Assembly: GCA_002238605.1 (NCBI GenBank)
Contig: MPMR01000002.1
Location: forward strand, 186,001-250,000
DNA: 64,000 nt
From: BD2-11 clade cluster bacterium bin43
Lineage (GTDB): Bacteria > Gemmatimonadota > Gemmatimonadetes > Longimicrobiales > Gaopeijiaceae
Reading direction: 5' to 3'
The notes beneath the pieces are model-generated. The model had not been told where the DNA came from, ran no database searches, and saw nothing but the letters and a program-made list of their open reading frames with translations. Every line of letters begins with the position of its first letter. Within the stretch, counting starts at the first letter, position 1. Below, piece after piece: positions 63,995 to 64,000 of this stretch. The position numbers and the translations under genes are program-made.

Positions 63995-64000
63995 GCCCCG

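Overview
This is a GC-rich, densely packed bacterial chromosome segment with no rRNA operon, CRISPR array, insertion sequence or prophage visible. The gene content (bS6-bS18-bL9 with a DUF2232 protein, smc, a HerA/NurA/Mre11/Rad50 set, a Ccm cytochrome c maturation cluster, and many signal-peptide or lipoprotein genes of unknown role) fits a Gram-negative, aerobic or microaerobic heterotroph. My best guess is Gemmatimonadota. That is inference; no phylogenetic search was possible.

Layout. 1-8.0 kb: secreted carboxypeptidase-regulatory-like protein and a PQQ-dehydrogenase lipoprotein (+), meeting an asparagine-synthetase/HTTM pair and a zinc-ribbon membrane protein (-). 8.0-10.3 kb: a 400-bp spacer with an AT-rich repeat cluster, then a DUF819 membrane protein coupled to a Sel1-repeat lipoprotein. 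10.3-11.7 kb: small accessory patch with a decayed DUF4143 ATPase and a VapBC toxin-antitoxin pair with an abutting palindromic operator. 11.7-18.3 kb: a four-gene DNA-end-processing operon, transcribed herA > mre11 > rad50 > nurA, with overlapping or 1-bp-spaced genes. 18.4-26.6 kb: DAHP synthase, smc, a ParA-like membrane protein, rsfS, rplI, a DUF2232 gene and an rpsF-rpsR fusion. 26.8-34.6 kb: M20 peptidase, membrane pyrophosphatase, pth, rplY, prs, a large exported protein and tRNA-Gln. 34.6-46 kb: ispE, a flippase-like membrane protein, pdxJ, hflX, rarA, a CCA-adding/poly(A) polymerase-type enzyme, a small unknown protein, alaS and recA, most joined by 4-nt overlaps. 46.2-48.4 kb (+): DUF547 protein and two small glycosyltransferase-type enzymes. 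48.5-55.5 kb (-): an outer-membrane-type protein and the ccmEF-(zinc ribbon)-ccmABCD operon. 55.5-61.5 kb (-): glpK, maf, dtd, glmS, glmM. 61.6-64 kb (+): a Cys/Met-metabolism PLP enzyme and an M48 peptidase.

Most of the window is conserved housekeeping: translation, tRNA quality control, cell-wall precursor supply (glmS/glmM), isoprenoid, PLP, PRPP and shikimate entry steps, chromosome segregation and recombination. The most unusual points are the archaeal-style HerA-Mre11-Rad50-NurA operon, with a non-canonical HerA P-loop; the single-polypeptide bS6-bS18 fusion; a CcmE with a CXXXY motif instead of the heme-binding histidine, in a ccm cluster without ccmG or ccmH; an hflX whose natural start seems to be an ATC codon behind a perfect Shine-Dalgarno; and a degenerate ParA-fold membrane protein translationally coupled to smc.
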